The notes beneath the pieces are model-generated. The model saw only the letters and a list, made by a program, of their open reading frames with translations, did not search any database and was not told where the DNA came from. Positions 35,836 to 44,806 of a stretch of 64,000 nucleotides of DNA are shown here, piece by piece. Origin of the DNA: Actinomycetospora endophytica. GTDB lineage: Bacteria > Actinomycetota > Actinomycetes > Mycobacteriales > Pseudonocardiaceae. Where the stretch lies: NCBI RefSeq assembly GCF_021026375.1, contig NZ_JAJNDB010000004.1, positions 248,001-312,000 of the forward strand, given 5' to 3'. Every line of letters starts with the position of its first letter. Within the stretch, counting starts at the first letter, position 1. Both the position numbers and the translations under genes were made by a program.

Positions 35836-37047
35836 TCACGTGGCCGGGTCCCACACCTCGCGCAGCGCCGCGCGGCGCTCGGGGCGGTCCCGGCCGCGCA
35901 GGTCGGCGACGCCGTGCTCGGTGACCATGACGTCGACGTCGTGGCTCGCCGTCGTCACCGGGCGGGAGAGGTGCTCGACCAGGGTCGGGACGCCGCGGTG
36001 GGTGCTGGCGAGCGCCACCACTGACAGGCCGCGCCGCGAGCGGGTGGCGGCCGCGGCGTAGTCCGGGTGCCCGCCGACGCCCCCGACGACCGCCCGCGCG
36101 GTGCCCTCCACGTTGATCTGCCCGTCGAGGTCCACCTCGACGGCGGTGTTCACCGCGACCAGGGGAGGGTCGGCGGCCAGCCGGACCGGGTCGTGGGTGT
36201 GCTCGACACCGTGCAGGACCGGGTGCCCGGCGCGGCCGCGGGCATCGGCCCAGTCGTAGAGCCGACGGGTGCCGACGAGGTAGGTGGCGACGGCGTCGGA
36301 GGCCAGCAGTCCCGCGTCGTCGAGGTCGACCACGCCGTCGCCGAGCAGGCCCGAGTCGACGTGCACCGGCCGGCCGCGCTCGAGGACCGCGCCGACCACG
36401 GCCTGTCCGAGCTGGCCCGGCGCCCACTGCAGCCGCGCGCCGTCGGGGAGGAGTCGGGCGACGTGGCGCCCGATCGCCCGGTGCTCGTCGCTCGGCTCCC
36501 CGGCGGCCGGGACCTCGTTCGGGCCGAGCCGGGCATGCCCGATCACGTGGGTGTGGTCGTCGGGCAACGGTGACCCGGCGGCAGCGCGGGGGAGTGCCTC
36601 GTCGACGACCGCCGCGATCGGTACGCCCGCCTCGATCACCGCGCGTACCCACGACACCTCGCTGCCGAGCACCAGCCCGCGGGGGTCGGGCGCCGCGCCG
36701 ACGAGCAGCAGGTCGGGGCGCAGCGGACCGGTGACCAGCGCGGGCGTGGCCGAGAGGCGTGCCGGGACGGAGCGCACGTGGCCGTCCGCGACCCCGTGGC
36801 GCAGGCCCCACCCGGGCATCACGGTGCGTACGTCGGCGAATGCGGCGAGGTCCAGCCCCTCGGGGAACGCGGGCATCCACCCGAGGAGCAGCCGCAGATC
36901 ACCCCGGTCCCGGGCCAACGCCGACAGGGCGGCGAAGGCGGCGCGGGGCGTCCCGCAGCCGTCGGCGATCGCGATGCGGGCGCCGGGACGCACCAGCGCC
37001 GCGAGCGCGGCGGCGTCGATGGTTCCGGGCGAGGACGGTTCGGTCAC
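35836..37047 (-). CDS. Acetyl-CoA hydrolase/CoA-transferase family protein
   Basis: 403 residues from a GTG at 37047. Two-domain CoA-transferase: the N-terminal half has IADGCGTPRAAFAALSAL and the lobe with LLVGAAPDP, and the C-terminal half has NTAVEVDLDGQINVEG, GVGGHPDYAAAA and TEHGVADLRG, which is diagnostic of the acetyl-CoA hydrolase/4-hydroxybutyrate CoA-transferase family. These enzymes move CoA between carboxylic acids through a glutamyl-CoA intermediate. The length, about 400, is slightly short. Substrate unknown; no neighbours suggest a pathway. Confidence 0.85.
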   Translation of the reverse strand: MTEPSSPGTIDAAALAALVRPGARIAIADGCGTPRAAFAALSALARDRGDLRLLLGWMPAFPEGLDLAAFADVRTVMPGWGLRHGVADGHVRSVPARLSATPALVTGPLRPDLLLVGAAPDPRGLVLGSEVSWVRAVIEAGVPIAAVVDEALPRAAAGSPLPDDHTHVIGHARLGPNEVPAAGEPSDEHRAIGRHVARLLPDGARLQWAPGQLGQAVVGAVLERGRPVHVDSGLLGDGVVDLDDAGLLASDAVATYLVGTRRLYDWADARGRAGHPVLHGVEHTHDPVRLAADPPLVAVNTAVEVDLDGQINVEGTARAVVGGVGGHPDYAAAATRSRRGLSVVALASTHRGVPTLVEHLSRPVTTASHDVDVMVTEHGVADLRGRDRPERRAALREVWDPAT

Positions 37048-37206
37048 GGACGAGTGCTCCGGAAAGGTGTGATGGGGCGGGACATCGGCGCACCGTGATC
37101 ATGCCGGACGGGTGCCGTACTGCTCGGGTGGTCCGTGGGACACCTGTGAGTGAGAGTGCGTGGCGCGACGCCGCCATGTCCGATTCGGTTCCTAGCGTGC
37201 GCCCAC

Positions 37207-38628
37207 ATGGGGGTTCAAACTCGTCCGAACGGGCGCACCCGGCGTCGCCCGCTGCTGGTGCTCGCCGTCGCGACCGCCGCAGCCATCGTCTTCGCGGTCG
37301 GCACGGCCGCGCTGGCGGCCCCCGCACCGGTCGTCCCGACGACGGGTTCGTCGGGCTCCGGTCCCCGGGCGGCGGGTGCCGGCGGGCGGGTCCCGTCCTC
37401 GCTGCCCGTCGCCGTGGCGCGCTCGGCGACCGCGAAGGTCGCGGATCTCGTCGGGACGGGATCCGCGAACGACACGGGCCGACGGTACGGCGTCGAGGGC
37501 ACCGACCTCGGGCACATGTTCATGGTCGGGTCCCGGATGGCGATGGTCTTCGGCGACACCTACGGCGGCCCGCCCGCCCAGAACTTCTACTCGGTTCGCC
37601 ACGGCGACTGGCGGTCCAACGCGATCGCTTCCATCGACCCGCCCGCGACCCCCACCGGCGGCCTGCCCTTCCGCGGGATGATCACCGACCGCCCCGGGCA
37701 CGCCAAGGAGCTGATCCCCTCCCGGAAGGTCAAGGGCGTCCAGGAGACCGTGATCCCCACCTACGGGATCGCGACCGGCCCGAAGAACGCGACGATGGCC
37801 CTGCAGTACATGTCGGTGCAGTCGTTCGACGGGCCCGGCCGCTGGCGGCTCACCGGCTCGGGCATCACCACCTCGAACGACGGCGGCGTCACGTGGGTGG
37901 ACCAGCCGACCGCCCGGTGGCCCGCGACCTCGAAGTTCGGCCAGGTCGCCTACGTCCGCCCTGGTGGTCCGGACGACCCGAGCTCACCCGTCCCCGACGG
38001 GTCGTCGCCCGGCGGCACGGTCTACGTCTACGGCATCCCCGGCGGGCGCTACGGGGATCTGTCCCTGGCGAAGGTCCCGGCCGCCCAGCTCACCGACGCC
38101 TCGGCCTACCGCTACTGGAACGGCTCGGACTGGGCGGCGGGCGAGGCGAACGCGACGCCGGTGGTCAAGGGACCGGTCGGCGAGCTGTCCGTGCGCTGGT
38201 CGTCGTACTACCAGCGCTGGATCATGATGTACCTCGTCGACGACACCGGCGAGATCGTCCTGCGCACGGCGCCGTCGCCCACCGGACCGTGGGGGCCGGC
38301 GCAGACGGTCACGACGACCAAGGACTTCCCGATGGCCTACGCGCCCTACCTGACGCCGCGCTGGACCGACGGGCCCGACATCTGGTTCACGATGTCGCAG
38401 TACACGAGCTACCGGGTGGAGCTGATGAAGACCCGGCTCTCGCCGCTGACGGCCGGTGGGTCGGCGCCCGCGTCGGTGCTGCCGCAGTCGTTGCCCGCGC
38501 GGTCGGGGTCGCTCTCGGCGCCGCCGGTGCCCGTGACGACCGTGCCGACGAGGTCGCCGGCGACCTCGCCGACCCGGAACCCGCCGCGGTCGACGCCGTC
38601 GAGCGCGGCACCGACCTCGACCGGCTGA
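37207..38628 (+). CDS. Secreted DUF4185 protein, candidate endo-D-arabinanase (GH183-like)
   Basis: 473 residues from an ATG at 37207; a -10-like TAGCGT lies at 37193-37198, close enough for a very short leader. It has a basic start, a hydrophobic signal or anchor segment, and a DUF4185 body recognisable from MVFGDTYGG, WRSNAIASI and TSNDGGVTW, then a Pro/Thr/Ser tail. Mycobacterial DUF4185 proteins were shown to be endo-D-arabinanases (family GH183) acting on arabinogalactan or lipoarabinomannan. An actinobacterium with arabinan walls could use it for its own wall turnover. Activity here is inferred from the family. Confidence 0.75.
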   Translation: MGVQTRPNGRTRRRPLLVLAVATAAAIVFAVGTAALAAPAPVVPTTGSSGSGPRAAGAGGRVPSSLPVAVARSATAKVADLVGTGSANDTGRRYGVEGTDLGHMFMVGSRMAMVFGDTYGGPPAQNFYSVRHGDWRSNAIASIDPPATPTGGLPFRGMITDRPGHAKELIPSRKVKGVQETVIPTYGIATGPKNATMALQYMSVQSFDGPGRWRLTGSGITTSNDGGVTWVDQPTARWPATSKFGQVAYVRPGGPDDPSSPVPDGSSPGGTVYVYGIPGGRYGDLSLAKVPAAQLTDASAYRYWNGSDWAAGEANATPVVKGPVGELSVRWSSYYQRWIMMYLVDDTGEIVLRTAPSPTGPWGPAQTVTTTKDFPMAYAPYLTPRWTDGPDIWFTMSQYTSYRVELMKTRLSPLTAGGSAPASVLPQSLPARSGSLSAPPVPVTTVPTRSPATSPTRNPPRSTPSSAAPTSTG

Positions 38629-38641
38629 TCCCGGGGGCCGG

Positions 38642-40351
38642 TCAGCCGTCGGTCGCGTCCGCGTCCGGGTCGGGGGTGACCGTGACCGTCGGGAGCGCCG
38701 GCCGGGTCACCGGGGCCGTCGCGGCGGGCGCGGGCGTGGCCACCAGGGGCTTGGTGACCGGGGCCTTGGTGACCGGGGGCTTGACGACGCTCGTGCGGCT
38801 GCGCTTGTGGGCGGTGGGTCCCGGGTGGTGCACCGCGGTCGGGTCGCCGGACTTCACGACGACGGGCGCCTTCGTCGTGGGCTGAGCGCCGGTGCCGGTG
38901 CCGGCGGTGTTGCTGCTGCCGCCAGCGCCGGTGCCGGCGTTGCTGTTGCTCGTGCCGGTGCCGGCGTTGCTGTTGCTCGTGCCGGCGCCGCCGGTGTTGT
39001 TGCCGGTGCCGTTGTCGGTGACGGGGGCCTTCGTCCCGGTCCGGGTGACGCTGCCGGTCCCGGAGCCGCCCGTCGCCGCGCGCGAGCGGGCCGAGCCGGT
39101 GGCGGGAGAGGTCTTGTTGTTCCGCGTCGCCGTCCTGTCCACGGCCGTCCCGTCCGTGGTCGTCCGGTCCCGGACGGTCGAGCTCCCGGACCCCGATGTC
39201 TCGCGCACGGAGACGTCGCGCGTCTCCCGCGACGGCGTGACCGTGCGGCTGGAGGCGGCGGCCACCGCCTCGGTCCGCGGCGCGGGCGTGACCGTGCTCC
39301 TCACCCGGGTCGCCTCGGTCCGCTGCTCCAGCAGGGCCTGGCGGACCATCGGCGGGATCAGCAGGGGCAGCGGCCCGGGCAGGTCCGGATCGGCGGACGA
39401 GGTCGCCACCGTGGCGCCACCCGCGACGGACTCCGGAGCGGCGTCCGAGGGATGCACGAGGAACGTCCCGAGGGCGAGCGCCGCGGCGACGGCGAGCCCG
39501 CCGAGCGCCGCGATGGTCGGGGCCGCCCGCTCGGTCGCACGGGGGCGCCGCAGGACGACCACCCGCTGGCCGGTGGGGGCCGGCGACGGCGGGTTGGTCG
39601 GCGCCCCCAGCAGCCGCAGCACCTCCTCGGTGGAGGGGCGGTCGGCCGGGTCGTCGGCGCGCATCCGCCGCAGCAGCGCGACCAGCGGGTCGGACCGGGG
39701 CAACGGTTCGGCGGCCTCCGCGAGCAGTTCCCCGAGCGCGAAGACGTCCGTGGCCGGGGAGATCTCCCGCTCGGCCAGCTGCTCGGGCGCGGGGTGGCGC
39801 GGATGGTCCTCGACCTGGGCCCAGTGCGCGAGCCACTCGCCCACGCCGAGCCCGGCCACCGTCACGCGCTCCGGTCCGAGGACCACCGTGTCGGCCTCGA
39901 GGGCGCCGTGCGTCCAGCCCCGGCGGTGGGCGGGCAGGAGGGCGCGGGCGATCCCGGCCCCGAGCTCGCGGACCTCGTCGGCGCTCAGGTGGTGCCGGTC
40001 CAGTTCGTCGGCGAGCGTCCCGGCCTCGGGAGGCTGGGTGATCAGGTACAGCGTGCCGTGGTCGTCCCCGCCGTCGTAGATCTCGCCGAGTCCGGGGCCG
40101 TGCCCGTGCTGCGCGCTCGTGGGCAGCGGGAGCGTCGTCGGGATCGCGATGCCGTGCTGCGGCGTCGCGAGGGTCACGCTCACCGCGCGTCGCAGGAGGG
40201 CGTCGTGGCCCTCGTGGATGCAGCACCGTCCGTCGGTCCGGACGAGGGAGCCGACGCGGTAGCGCCCACCCGCCAGGTCGGCGCCGTGCGCGCACGTTCG
40301 ATGGAGGGCGGGGGCGGGCCGTTGGCCTCGCTCCCGGGCGCCGCTGACCAT
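38642..40351 (-). CDS. Membrane-anchored pseudokinase (PknB-like fold, no catalytic residues)
   Basis: 569 residues from an ATG at 40351, preceded by GGGGG with a good gap. Residues about 20-260 follow the PknB-type kinase fold (GGRYRVGSLVRTDGRCCIHE, later the PAPEQLAER and SPATDVFALGELL segments). However, the lysine of VAVK is absent (RRAVSVTL), the HRD loop reads WTHGALEADTVVL, and DFG reads AGLG. It cannot be an active kinase. A transmembrane helix follows at about 275-295, then about 270 Thr/Ser/Gly-rich residues with NSNAGTGTS repeats. MviN of mycobacteria carries a comparable pseudokinase that binds an FHA protein. Confidence 0.8.
   Translation of the reverse strand: MVSGARERGQRPAPALHRTCAHGADLAGGRYRVGSLVRTDGRCCIHEGHDALLRRAVSVTLATPQHGIAIPTTLPLPTSAQHGHGPGLGEIYDGGDDHGTLYLITQPPEAGTLADELDRHHLSADEVRELGAGIARALLPAHRRGWTHGALEADTVVLGPERVTVAGLGVGEWLAHWAQVEDHPRHPAPEQLAEREISPATDVFALGELLAEAAEPLPRSDPLVALLRRMRADDPADRPSTEEVLRLLGAPTNPPSPAPTGQRVVVLRRPRATERAAPTIAALGGLAVAAALALGTFLVHPSDAAPESVAGGATVATSSADPDLPGPLPLLIPPMVRQALLEQRTEATRVRSTVTPAPRTEAVAAASSRTVTPSRETRDVSVRETSGSGSSTVRDRTTTDGTAVDRTATRNNKTSPATGSARSRAATGGSGTGSVTRTGTKAPVTDNGTGNNTGGAGTSNSNAGTGTSNSNAGTGAGGSSNTAGTGTGAQPTTKAPVVVKSGDPTAVHHPGPTAHKRSRTSVVKPPVTKAPVTKPLVATPAPAATAPVTRPALPTVTVTPDPDADATDG
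38930..38992. repeat. Tandem 27-bp repeats in the pseudokinase tail
   Basis: About two copies of a 27-nt unit encoding AGTGTSNSN, inside the extracytoplasmic tail. Copy number is likely to vary between strains. Confidence 0.7.
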
Positions 40352-40637
40352 GCCGACCCCCTGACTGCGACACACCGACGAGACTCGCCGAGGTCCAGGG
40401 CGCCTTTCTGCTCCCCACGTTACCGCCGTGACGGTGCTCCGCGCACCGACGGAACGGTTGCCGGTTCCACGGACGCGCGGCTAACGTGGCCGCCGAATCC
40501 CCCGACGGCAGCCCCAGCCCCCGGTGACCGCGGGTCACGGAACGACATGGCTGGAGCACCGGGGACATGACCGCCCAACACGTCGCCGTGGGCGCCGGCC
40601 CCGGTTCATGTCGTGCGGCGGCCCCGTACCGCACCGC

Positions 40638-40686
40638 GCGTCGGTGACTCCGCACGCGCGTCGGTGACGGAGCACCCGTCGGTGAC
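40638..40686. repeat. Three iteron-like direct repeats CGTCGGTGAC
   Basis: Copies of TCGGTGAC begin at 40641, 40661 and 40679, spaced 20 and 18 nt, about two helical turns. The first two are longer (GCGTCGGTGAC). Spaced direct repeats on one face of the helix suggest binding of a multimeric regulator. Confidence 0.5.
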
Positions 40687-40783
40687 GATCGTCGGCGGGG
40701 GATCGATGAGACCGGCGGCGGCCACACGTCGGCCGTCGCGGCCAGGGGGAGGGGGTGTGGGCGCGCAGGGGGCGGGCGTCCAC

Positions 40784-40809
40784 ACCCCCGGGCCGGCCGG
40801 CCCGGGGGT
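40784..40809. terminator. GC-rich palindrome after the GAF-ANTAR operon
   Basis: ACCCCCGGGCCGG followed at once by CCGGCCCGGGGGT, a perfect 26-bp palindrome 32 nt beyond the stop of the minus-strand GAF-ANTAR gene. It is probably a terminator, without a T-tract. Confidence 0.55.
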
Positions 40810-40841
40810 GGAGATCGGCTGTCCGCCCCCGCGGATCACGC

Positions 40842-41576
40842 CTACGAACCGGTCAACGGATCCGTCGGGACGGAGCCGTCGACGACGCCCCGGGCGAGTC
40901 CCGTCAGCTGGGTCCGGGTCCGCCGCGCGTAGCCGCGCAGGATCACGAACGCCTCGTCGACGGAGATCCCGGCCCGCTCGGCGACGACCCCCTTGGCCTG
41001 CTCGATGACGATGCGACTCGTCAGCGCGGACTGCAGTTGTTCGGTCAGCAGCTCGCGTTCCCGGGCGCTGCGGTCGGAGAGGATGGCGATCGTGGCGACG
41101 TCGGCCAGCGCCTGGCCGACGCCGAGCTCGCTCGACTGCATCGCGTGCGGCCGGCGGTGGAACAGGTTCAGCGCCCCGATCGTCTCGCCCCGCAGCCGCA
41201 TCGGGAGGGCGTGCACCGCGGCGAACCCCTCCTCGACCGCGCGCCGGGCGAAGAGCGGCCAGCGGCCGTCCCCGTCGAGGTCGCTCGACCGGACCTGGGT
41301 GCTCGTGCGGAAGCACTCGAGGCACGGACCCTGGTCGGCCTGCAGCGCGAAGAGTTCGACGAGGTGCGCCTGTTCGGTGGAGGCCGAGACGACCTGCAGG
41401 CTCCCGCGCTGGTCGGAGATCAGGAGCCCGGCGGCGTCCGCGCCGAGCAGGTCGACGCAGTCCGTGCACAGCCCCTGGAAGAGATCGATGACGTCGAAGT
41501 CGGTCACCAGGGTGTCCGCGAGGCGGACGAACGCCTCGAGGAGAGCCTGTTCGGAGCTCGCGGCAGGTGTGGTCAT
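40842..41576 (-). CDS. GAF-ANTAR domain regulator
   Basis: 244 residues from an ATG at 41576 with AAGGGGGA upstream. The N-terminal GAF domain (about 15-155) includes ADAAGLLISDQRG and ADQGPCLECFRT; the C-terminal ANTAR domain (about 170-230) has SRIVIEQAKGVVAERAGIS, the RNA-binding three-helix motif. ANTAR proteins bind paired hairpins in mRNA and act as antiterminators when the sensory domain is triggered. It overlaps the preceding GAF-ANTAR gene by 4 nt (ATGA), so both are co-expressed. Ligand unknown. Confidence 0.9.
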   Translation of the reverse strand: MTTPAASSEQALLEAFVRLADTLVTDFDVIDLFQGLCTDCVDLLGADAAGLLISDQRGSLQVVSASTEQAHLVELFALQADQGPCLECFRTSTQVRSSDLDGDGRWPLFARRAVEEGFAAVHALPMRLRGETIGALNLFHRRPHAMQSSELGVGQALADVATIAILSDRSARERELLTEQLQSALTSRIVIEQAKGVVAERAGISVDEAFVILRGYARRTRTQLTGLARGVVDGSVPTDPLTGS

Positions 41577-42451
41577 GGATCCCCCTTGCTCGACGCCGGC
41601 CCGGCCGGGTCCTCGTGATCCGGCAGGCCGATGCCCCTGTCGCCCGTGCCGGTCGTGTCGTCGGTGGTACTGGCCTCGCCGTCCTCCCCGCCCAGCCAGA
41701 TCCCGTCGGGATCGAGCCGGAGCCGGCGGGCGAGGACGTCGCCGGCGATCGCGGTGATGGGTCGTTCCTGGGTGAACGCGGCCGCCCGCAGCCGCGCCAG
41801 CGCGGCCGGGGGTGGCACGCCGGCCTGGGCGCAGAGCATCCCGGTCGCCTGGTGGACCTCCGCCCGGGCCAGTCCGTGGCCGGCGAACCAGCCCTCGGCG
41901 CCCTCGTTCCCGGCCGTTCCGTCGTCCGCGTCGGTGCCCCGTTCGCCCTGGTCCAGCAGGGTCCACACCGCGGCGTCGGCGGCGCGCAGCGCCCCGGCGA
42001 GCTCGTCGACCGCCAGCGGTCCCGGCGTGTTCCGGTAGCAGTCCAGGACCCCGATCCTGGACGCGCCGACATGCAGCGGGAACACGTACAACCCGCGGGC
42101 CCCGGCGGCGGACGCCGCGGCCGCGAACATCGGCCACCGGCCCTCCGCCGGCGCGGCGATGTCGTCCACGAGCACGGCGCGCCCGGTCGTGAACGACTCC
42201 ACGCACGGGCCGTCACCGAGGCTGAACTGCAGCTCGTCGATGCGCGCCGCGCCCGGATCGGTGGCGCACACCGGCTCCTGGGCTCCCTGCAGCTCGGACA
42301 TGATGGTGATCGCGACGCCGGTCATCGGCAGCCAGCTCACGCACGCCCGGCACACCTTCAGCGACGAGTCGGGAGTCCCGGCCCGGACCGCGGCGACGAG
42401 AGCCCGGTCGAGCCGGTCGAGATCAACCACGCGGACCGCCGCTCGCCTCAC
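41573..42451 (-). CDS. GAF-ANTAR domain regulator, upstream paralogue
   Basis: Up to 292 residues. GTG starts at 42451 and 42430 are both possible; the second gives VVDLDRLDRALVAAV. A GAF domain (LPMTGVAITIMSELQ, LGDGPCVESFTTG) is followed by an ANTAR-like helical domain (RAEVHQATGMLCAQAGV, then ITAIAGDVLARRL) and a Gly/Asp/Thr-rich tail. The GPCxE motif is shared with the neighbour and suggests recent duplication followed by divergence. The two could form heterodimers; RNA targets are unknown. Confidence 0.85.
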   Translation of the reverse strand: MRRAAVRVVDLDRLDRALVAAVRAGTPDSSLKVCRACVSWLPMTGVAITIMSELQGAQEPVCATDPGAARIDELQFSLGDGPCVESFTTGRAVLVDDIAAPAEGRWPMFAAAASAAGARGLYVFPLHVGASRIGVLDCYRNTPGPLAVDELAGALRAADAAVWTLLDQGERGTDADDGTAGNEGAEGWFAGHGLARAEVHQATGMLCAQAGVPPPAALARLRAAAFTQERPITAIAGDVLARRLRLDPDGIWLGGEDGEASTTDDTTGTGDRGIGLPDHEDPAGPASSKGDP

Positions 42452-42714
42452 CGACCCGCGTCATGGCGGCTGCTCCGGTGCGAGCGGACACGGCCTGCCT
42501 CTCCCGTGGGTGGATGGTGCGAATGGCTGGTCCACGCCCGACAGGGTCTGGGTCGAGCACCCGCGGACCCGGGATCACGCCCGGGTGCACGGACGGGCGA
42601 ACCGTACACCCGGACGGCGTTCCGGTAGGGGTTCCGCGGCCACACCGTGTCCGTTTCTCCGCGATTGCGCCAGGATCGTCGTCGACCTGATCGACCACAC
42701 GACGGGGCAGCCGC

Positions 42715-43722
42715 ATGCGCTACGACGACGACGCCCAGCTCGACACCTCCGAGGTGACCGACACCCGGGGCGAGGGCGGCGGCGGGCCGGTCGGCCTGGG
42801 CGGGGGAGGGCTGGGCGGCGGGCTCCTGCCGCTGCTCATCGGCTTCCTGTTCCGCGGGCGCAGCGGGAAGGCGAGCTGGGTGGTCATCCTCGTGGCGGTC
42901 GTCGGCTTCGTCGCGGTGCAGTACCTCGGTGGCGGTACCGGGTCGTCGTCCTCGGTGGCCGGCGGGTTCGGGGCTCCGGGCGGACCGGGGCGCGCGGGCG
43001 CCTCCGACCTCGCGAGTGAGTGCCGCACCGGCGCGGACGCCAACGCCAAGCTCGACTGCGCGATCGTCGCCGACATCAACTCCATCCAGGCCTACTGGTC
43101 GGGCGGCGGGTACGCCCAGATCGCGCCGACGGTGCGCGGGGCGGCGCCGCGCTACCAGAACGTCGACACGGTCTTCTTCTCCAACTCCGTGAACACCCGC
43201 TGCGGCAGCGCGAACTCCAGCGCCGGCCCGTTCTACTGCCCGGGCGACCACCTCGTCTACATCGACCTGAGCTTCTACGACCAGCTGAAGTCGCAGTTCG
43301 GGGCCGAGGGCGGGCCGCTGGTGAACGCCTACGTCCTCGCCCACGAGTACGGCCACCACGTGCAGGACCTGCTCGGGACCGAGGCGAAGCTCCAGACGCT
43401 GAAGGGTGCCTCGTCGGACTCGGTGCGCCTCGAGCTCCAGGCCGACTGCTTCGCGGGAGTCTGGATGAACCACGCGTCCCAGCCGGTCGGTGGGAAGCCC
43501 GCGCTGATCAGCGACATCACGCAGGCCGACCTGAACAGCACCGTGGACGCCGCTCAGCGCATCGGCGACGACTACATCCAGGGCAAGCTCGGCGGCGGGA
43601 CGGTCAACCCCGACTCGTTCACGCACGGGTCCTCCGCCCAGCGCAAGAAGTGGCTGACCACGGGGTTCACCACCGGCGACGCCCGGCGCTGCGACACGTT
43701 CAGCACGAACAACCTGGGCTGA
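42715..43722 (+). CDS. Membrane-anchored neutral zinc metallopeptidase (YpfJ family)
   Basis: 335 residues starting MRYDDDAQLDTSEVTDTRG, the family beginning. A Gly-rich stretch and one transmembrane helix (about 58-75) anchor it. The catalytic motif HEYGHH (H210, E211, H214) and the third-ligand region ELQADCFAGVW are present, with four further cysteines for disulfides outside the cell. The family is widespread but physiologically uncharacterised. Its stop codon lies in the 15-bp direct repeat that bounds the DUF559 cassette. Confidence 0.9.
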   Translation: MRYDDDAQLDTSEVTDTRGEGGGGPVGLGGGGLGGGLLPLLIGFLFRGRSGKASWVVILVAVVGFVAVQYLGGGTGSSSSVAGGFGAPGGPGRAGASDLASECRTGADANAKLDCAIVADINSIQAYWSGGGYAQIAPTVRGAAPRYQNVDTVFFSNSVNTRCGSANSSAGPFYCPGDHLVYIDLSFYDQLKSQFGAEGGPLVNAYVLAHEYGHHVQDLLGTEAKLQTLKGASSDSVRLELQADCFAGVWMNHASQPVGGKPALISDITQADLNSTVDAAQRIGDDYIQGKLGGGTVNPDSFTHGSSAQRKKWLTTGFTTGDARRCDTFSTNNLG

Positions 43723-43728
43723 CCCGCT
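43714..43728 (+). repeat. 15-bp direct repeat, left boundary of the DUF559 cassette
   Basis: CTGGGCTGACCCGCT, identical to 44807-44821. It covers the stop codon of the zinc peptidase. The pair encloses the cassette like a target duplication or an attachment core. Confidence 0.75.
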
Positions 43729-43731
43729 CAA

Positions 43732-43805
43732 TGATCACACCGGGAGGACCGGCATTGCGGATGTGGATCACCATACCGACAACGCCCGTCCTCTCGACGC
43801 GATCA
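43732..43805. repeat. 74-nt palindromic element, copy A
   Basis: Begins TGATCACACCGGGAGGACCG and ends CGACGCGATCA. The whole unit is an imperfect palindrome with a core GATGTGGATCACC. It supplies the stop codon (43803-43805) of the DUF559 gene. Confidence 0.85.
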
Positions 43806-44678
43806 GGGACGCCAGCCACGAGCCCGGAGCTCGGCGAGTGCTCGCGCCGCCACCCCGTCGAGATCACGCATCTGGTCGGCCATCACGCGCAGGACGAGCC
43901 AGCCCATCGCGCGCAGGCGATCATCGCGGTCGATGTCGCGCGCTCGCCGTTCCCGGCTCAGGTGGACCTCGCCGTCGTACTCCAGCGCGAGCCGGAACTC
44001 CCGCCATGCGAGGTCCGGACGGGCGATCACCACCCGCCGACGGTCGAGGACCCGGAGCTGAACGGTCGGTTCGGGCACCCCGCGCAGGACCAGGCCGACA
44101 CGGAGCCTCGATTCGGGGAGGGACTCCGCTCCGGGGCGAACCAGACGGGCGACCTCGAAGACCCGACGAACGCCACGCACGCCCGGATGCGCCCACCCGA
44201 GGTCACGCAGCCCCGCGCCGGTGACGGGATGCCACCGCCCCAGGGCGTCCGCCATGGCCACGCCGTCGACGACGGCGAGGCGACGCGCCAGATCGAAGGC
44301 CGTCCGCTCCGGTGACGTCACGAGGACACCGTCGACCTCGCAGACCTCGCCCGGGGCCAATGCGTCCCGACGGACCCGGACCGACGGATGCCGGAGGCGA
44401 CGGTCCGGCCGGACGACGACCTCGACGAGCTCGTCCACGGTCGGGGCGCCGTACGCGTCCGCGGCGAGCGCGCCGCCCACGACGGCGTCCGGGCCGAGCC
44501 ACTCCCGCAGCGCGAGGCGCCGCACCGCCAGGGTGACCAGCGCGAGCGAGCCGACGTAGGTGTCCGGGTAGAGCGGGACGAAGCTCGGCCCTCGGAGCGC
44601 TCCGAGCGTCACCCGGCCCTCGCGGCGGGCGTGGGAGCCCCGGAAGGGGACGGCGGTGCTCGCGTCGAGGGACGTCAC
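43803..44678 (-). CDS. DUF559/AbiEi-like protein with a PD-(D/E)xK-type nuclease domain
   Basis: About 291 residues from a GTG at 44678; the frame is open to 44750. The N-terminal part (WLGPDAVVGGALAADAYGA and later VLVTSPERTAFDLAR) resembles AbiEi-type antitoxin proteins, and the C-terminal part is a DUF559 domain: LALEYDGEVH, then RARDIDRDDRLRAMGW, ending in VLRV. DUF559 is related to very-short-patch-repair endonucleases. It stands alone without an AbiEii toxin. It is bracketed by palindromes and direct repeats, so it may be a selfish or defence-related nuclease. Target and activity are unknown. Confidence 0.75.
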   Translation of the reverse strand: MTSLDASTAVPFRGSHARREGRVTLGALRGPSFVPLYPDTYVGSLALVTLAVRRLALREWLGPDAVVGGALAADAYGAPTVDELVEVVVRPDRRLRHPSVRVRRDALAPGEVCEVDGVLVTSPERTAFDLARRLAVVDGVAMADALGRWHPVTGAGLRDLGWAHPGVRGVRRVFEVARLVRPGAESLPESRLRVGLVLRGVPEPTVQLRVLDRRRVVIARPDLAWREFRLALEYDGEVHLSRERRARDIDRDDRLRAMGWLVLRVMADQMRDLDGVAARALAELRARGWRP

Positions 44679-44726
44679 GGGGCATGGACGTGGCCCGCCC
44701 GCGCGTCGGTTCCCCGTGCCGGTAGG

Positions 44727-44800
44727 TGATCGTGCCGAGAGGACCGGCATTGCGGATGTGGATCACCACACCGACAACGCCGGTCCGCTCGACGCGATCA
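44727..44800. repeat. 74-nt palindromic element, copy B
   Basis: Direct copy of the 43732 element with seven substitutions. It lies just upstream of the DUF559 gene and could carry its promoter. Its forward reading gives ADVDHHTDNAGPLDAI, similar to the peptide made from copy C inside the nuo gene. Confidence 0.85.
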
Positions 44801-44806
44801 TGCAGG

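Larger units (their letters stand above)
40352..40841. other. 490-bp intergenic region with direct repeats and a GC palindrome
   Basis: No credible gene. It contains three spaced copies of CGTCGGTGAC (40638-40686), a 13-bp perfect palindrome (40784-40809) and a 10-bp pair GGGGGTGTGG/CCACACCCCC (40751-40760, 40780-40789) that would compete with it. TAACGT at about 40482 could be a -10 element. Confidence 0.6.

Noticed and set aside
43763-44224. Small frame starting MDHHTDNARPLDAI
   Set aside because: Its only notable part is the translated 74-nt palindrome; the rest is shadow sequence antisense to the DUF559 gene.
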